From an uncultured Clostridia bacterium (GTDB taxonomy: Bacteria > Bacillota > Clostridia > TANB77 > CAG-508), in contig CAOSLI010000010.1 in the NCBI GenBank assembly GCA_948524275.1, positions 1 to 5,329 of the forward strand: 5,329 nucleotides of DNA, written 5' to 3'. This document shows, one piece after another, positions 5,261-5,329 of the stretch; within the stretch, counting starts at the first letter, position 1; the number at the start of each line of letters is the position of its first letter. The notes beneath the pieces were generated by a model. That model was not told where the DNA came from. It made no database searches and saw nothing but the letters and a program-made list of their open reading frames with translations. The position numbers were made by a program, and so were the translations under genes.

Positions 5261-5329
5261 ATGAAGGACTTATTGACAGTAATGAAATTTACAATGAGAG
5301 ACATGCTTAAAAGAAAGTCTTTCATTATA
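5261..5329 (+). CDS. ABC-2 permease (NatB-like), 5' end only
   Basis: The first 23 codons of a gene that runs off the right edge: MKDLLTVMKFTMRDMLKRKS and then FII. A short amphipathic, basic N-terminus leading into the first membrane helix is how NatB/YhaP-type ABC-2 permeases (COG1668) begin, and its place directly after the ATPase gene supports this. The ATG follows the ATPase stop by one base, and its ribosome site (AGGTGAG, 5250-5256) lies inside the end of that gene, so the two should be translated together. The rest is outside the window. Confidence 0.8.
   Translation, partial: MKDLLTVMKFTMRDMLKRKSFII

Overview
The window reads as chromosome from a low-GC, endospore-forming member of the Clostridia. 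The DNA is AT-rich, codon use favours A/T, and the left half encodes a spoVA operon of the compact AC-AD-AE type found in clostridia. Divisions of function below rest on protein similarity recognised by eye; no database search was possible.

Left edge (1-368): the remnant of a DUF4160-type small gene on the + strand. It is broken by an apparent one-base insertion in a run of A, and is followed by a strong hairpin that probably ends transcription arriving from one or both sides. Minus strand, read right to left (2576 down to 369): a dodecin-like gene, then spoVAC, spoVAD and spoVAE. SpoVAC and SpoVAE are related small membrane proteins and SpoVAD is the thiolase-fold soluble partner. Together they move dipicolinic acid (DPA) into the developing forespore and take part in its release at germination. 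A match to a forespore-type (sigma F/G) promoter lies just upstream of the dodecin-like gene, which suggests all four genes are expressed together in the forespore. The gap between spoVAD and spoVAE carries an unusually GC-rich, palindromic element that looks like an inserted intergenic repeat.

The 142-bp divergent region (2577-2718) holds back-to-back promoters. Plus strand (2719 to the right edge): a tightly packed operon of two unrecognised membrane proteins, a small protein with two CxxC pairs, an ABC ATPase of the NatA/YhaQ type with a C-terminal DUF4162-like extension, and the first 23 codons of what should be its NatB-like permease. The last two genes point to an ABC-2 type exporter; the first three are candidate accessory factors of unknown role. 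A vegetative sigma A-like promoter (TTGAAA-17-TAAAAT) stands in front of this operon. A perfect inverted repeat sits between the Shine-Dalgarno sequence and start codon of the second gene and may fold to bring the two together.

The points most worth attention are the dodecin-like protein that heads the spoVA operon yet lacks the flavin-stacking tryptophan, the hairpin in the second gene's leader, the palindromic element inside the spoVA operon, and the unknown exporter cassette.
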